From a virus: DNA of 21,328 bases. Shown one piece after another: positions 20,991 through 21,328 of this stretch; the stretch's first letter is position 1; each line of letters begins with the position of its first letter. The notes beneath the pieces are model-generated. The model ran no database searches and had not been told where the DNA came from. It worked only from the letters and a program-made list of their open reading frames with translations. The position numbers and the translations under genes were made by a program. Where the stretch lies: positions 1 to 21,328 of the IMG/VR virus record IMGVR_UViG_3300050821_024006; one strand, 5' to 3'.

Positions 20991-21328
20991 TAGGCGGCTA
21001 CCAGTTTCTCGCTGCGGGCATGTTGACGGCGAATCGGGGCCACCACCTTGCCCTCCGACAATCTCTTTCTGAACATACGCGCATCAAAGCCGAATGTCTC
21101 GCAAATCGCAAGAAAAGAGAACGGCCCCATCCCGTCCGACGCGAACCACAGTAGAGTCTCGAAGTAGGCTGGTCCCTTATGCTCCCTGTTCTTGAATTTC
21201 AGGTAAGTACGAATCGCATCCTCCAGTACGGCCAACACCAACCGCGACTCTCCATCCAAGTGACTGCGCTCAGCCTGCTGACAAGGCAGCAAAACGTCTG
21301 GCGCGATATCTTCTATCCTCACCGGCAT
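20990..21328 (-). CDS. HTH-like hypothetical protein (start at window edge)
   Basis: 112 residues from an ATG at the very last bases of the window, so the true start could lie further upstream. It is predominantly helical (LVLAVLEDAIRTYLKFKNRE; YFETLLWFASDGMGPFSFLA). The C-terminal PFSFLAICETFGFDARMFRK resembles the helix-turn-helix-like end of small phage and prophage proteins of the form 'fSFxxiCexLGlDxxxxRxxL'. The protein may bind DNA, perhaps for regulation or packaging-site recognition before the terminase. The SD cannot be judged. Confidence 0.65.
   Translation of the reverse strand: MPVRIEDIAPDVLLPCQQAERSHLDGESRLVLAVLEDAIRTYLKFKNREHKGPAYFETLLWFASDGMGPFSFLAICETFGFDARMFRKRLSEGKVVAPIRRQHARSEKLVAA

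Overview
The window is part of the virion-structure and DNA-packaging module of a tailed double-stranded DNA phage, or a prophage or uncultured viral contig of that kind. The hallmark proteins are a large terminase, a P22-like portal, a coiled-coil scaffold-like protein and a major capsid protein of the N4-gp56 type. There is no tape-measure gene, no tail tube or sheath, and there are Ala/Gln/Gly-rich ejection-like proteins, so a short-tailed (podovirus-like) particle is most likely. The host cannot be read from the window. Two encoded proteins carry standard Sec signal peptides and Shine-Dalgarno (SD) sites are strong, which fits a bacterial host with ordinary Sec export.

Nearly everything is on the minus strand, so transcription runs from the right end of the window to the left. 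In that order: an HTH-like hypothetical (20990-21328), a probable small terminase (20496-20990), a HExxE-type conserved phage protein (20062-20499), the large terminase (18459-20072), a coiled-coil protein (17905-18474) and a GNAT-like protein (17450-17917). Next come the virion or ejection proteins: 16604-17374, the Gly-rich 15447-16085, the Pro/Gln-rich 15046-15447, the repeat protein 13792-15045 and a 978-residue protein at 10684-13620. A free-standing HNH endonuclease (16089-16586) interrupts this set.

The head half follows: an exported Cys-rich protein (10055-10687), the portal (7926-10043), four small proteins of which three carry zinc-binding-type Cys/His clusters (5795-7948), a glycosyltransferase (5025-5798), an ATP-grasp-like enzyme (3742-5028), the scaffold (2712-3755), two short basic proteins, a second exported Cys-rich protein (1844-2284), the major capsid protein (559-1647), a small probable virion protein (101-547) and the start of one more gene (1-99).

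Most genes touch or overlap (ATGA, GTGA and TAATG junctions), pointing to one translationally coupled transcript. Two stretches break the pattern. The 196-nt leader of the capsid gene holds a sigma70-like promoter and a nested hairpin. The 171-nt gap at 13621-13791 holds the only plausible plus-strand gene, a 53-residue membrane-anchored peptide. The most unusual content is the coupled glycosyltransferase/ATP-grasp pair inside the head module, and the two Sec-exported proteins with eight cysteines each, one just before the portal and one just before the capsid gene. No tRNA, CRISPR array, integrase or insertion sequence was seen, and no gene-free stretch reaches 300 bases.
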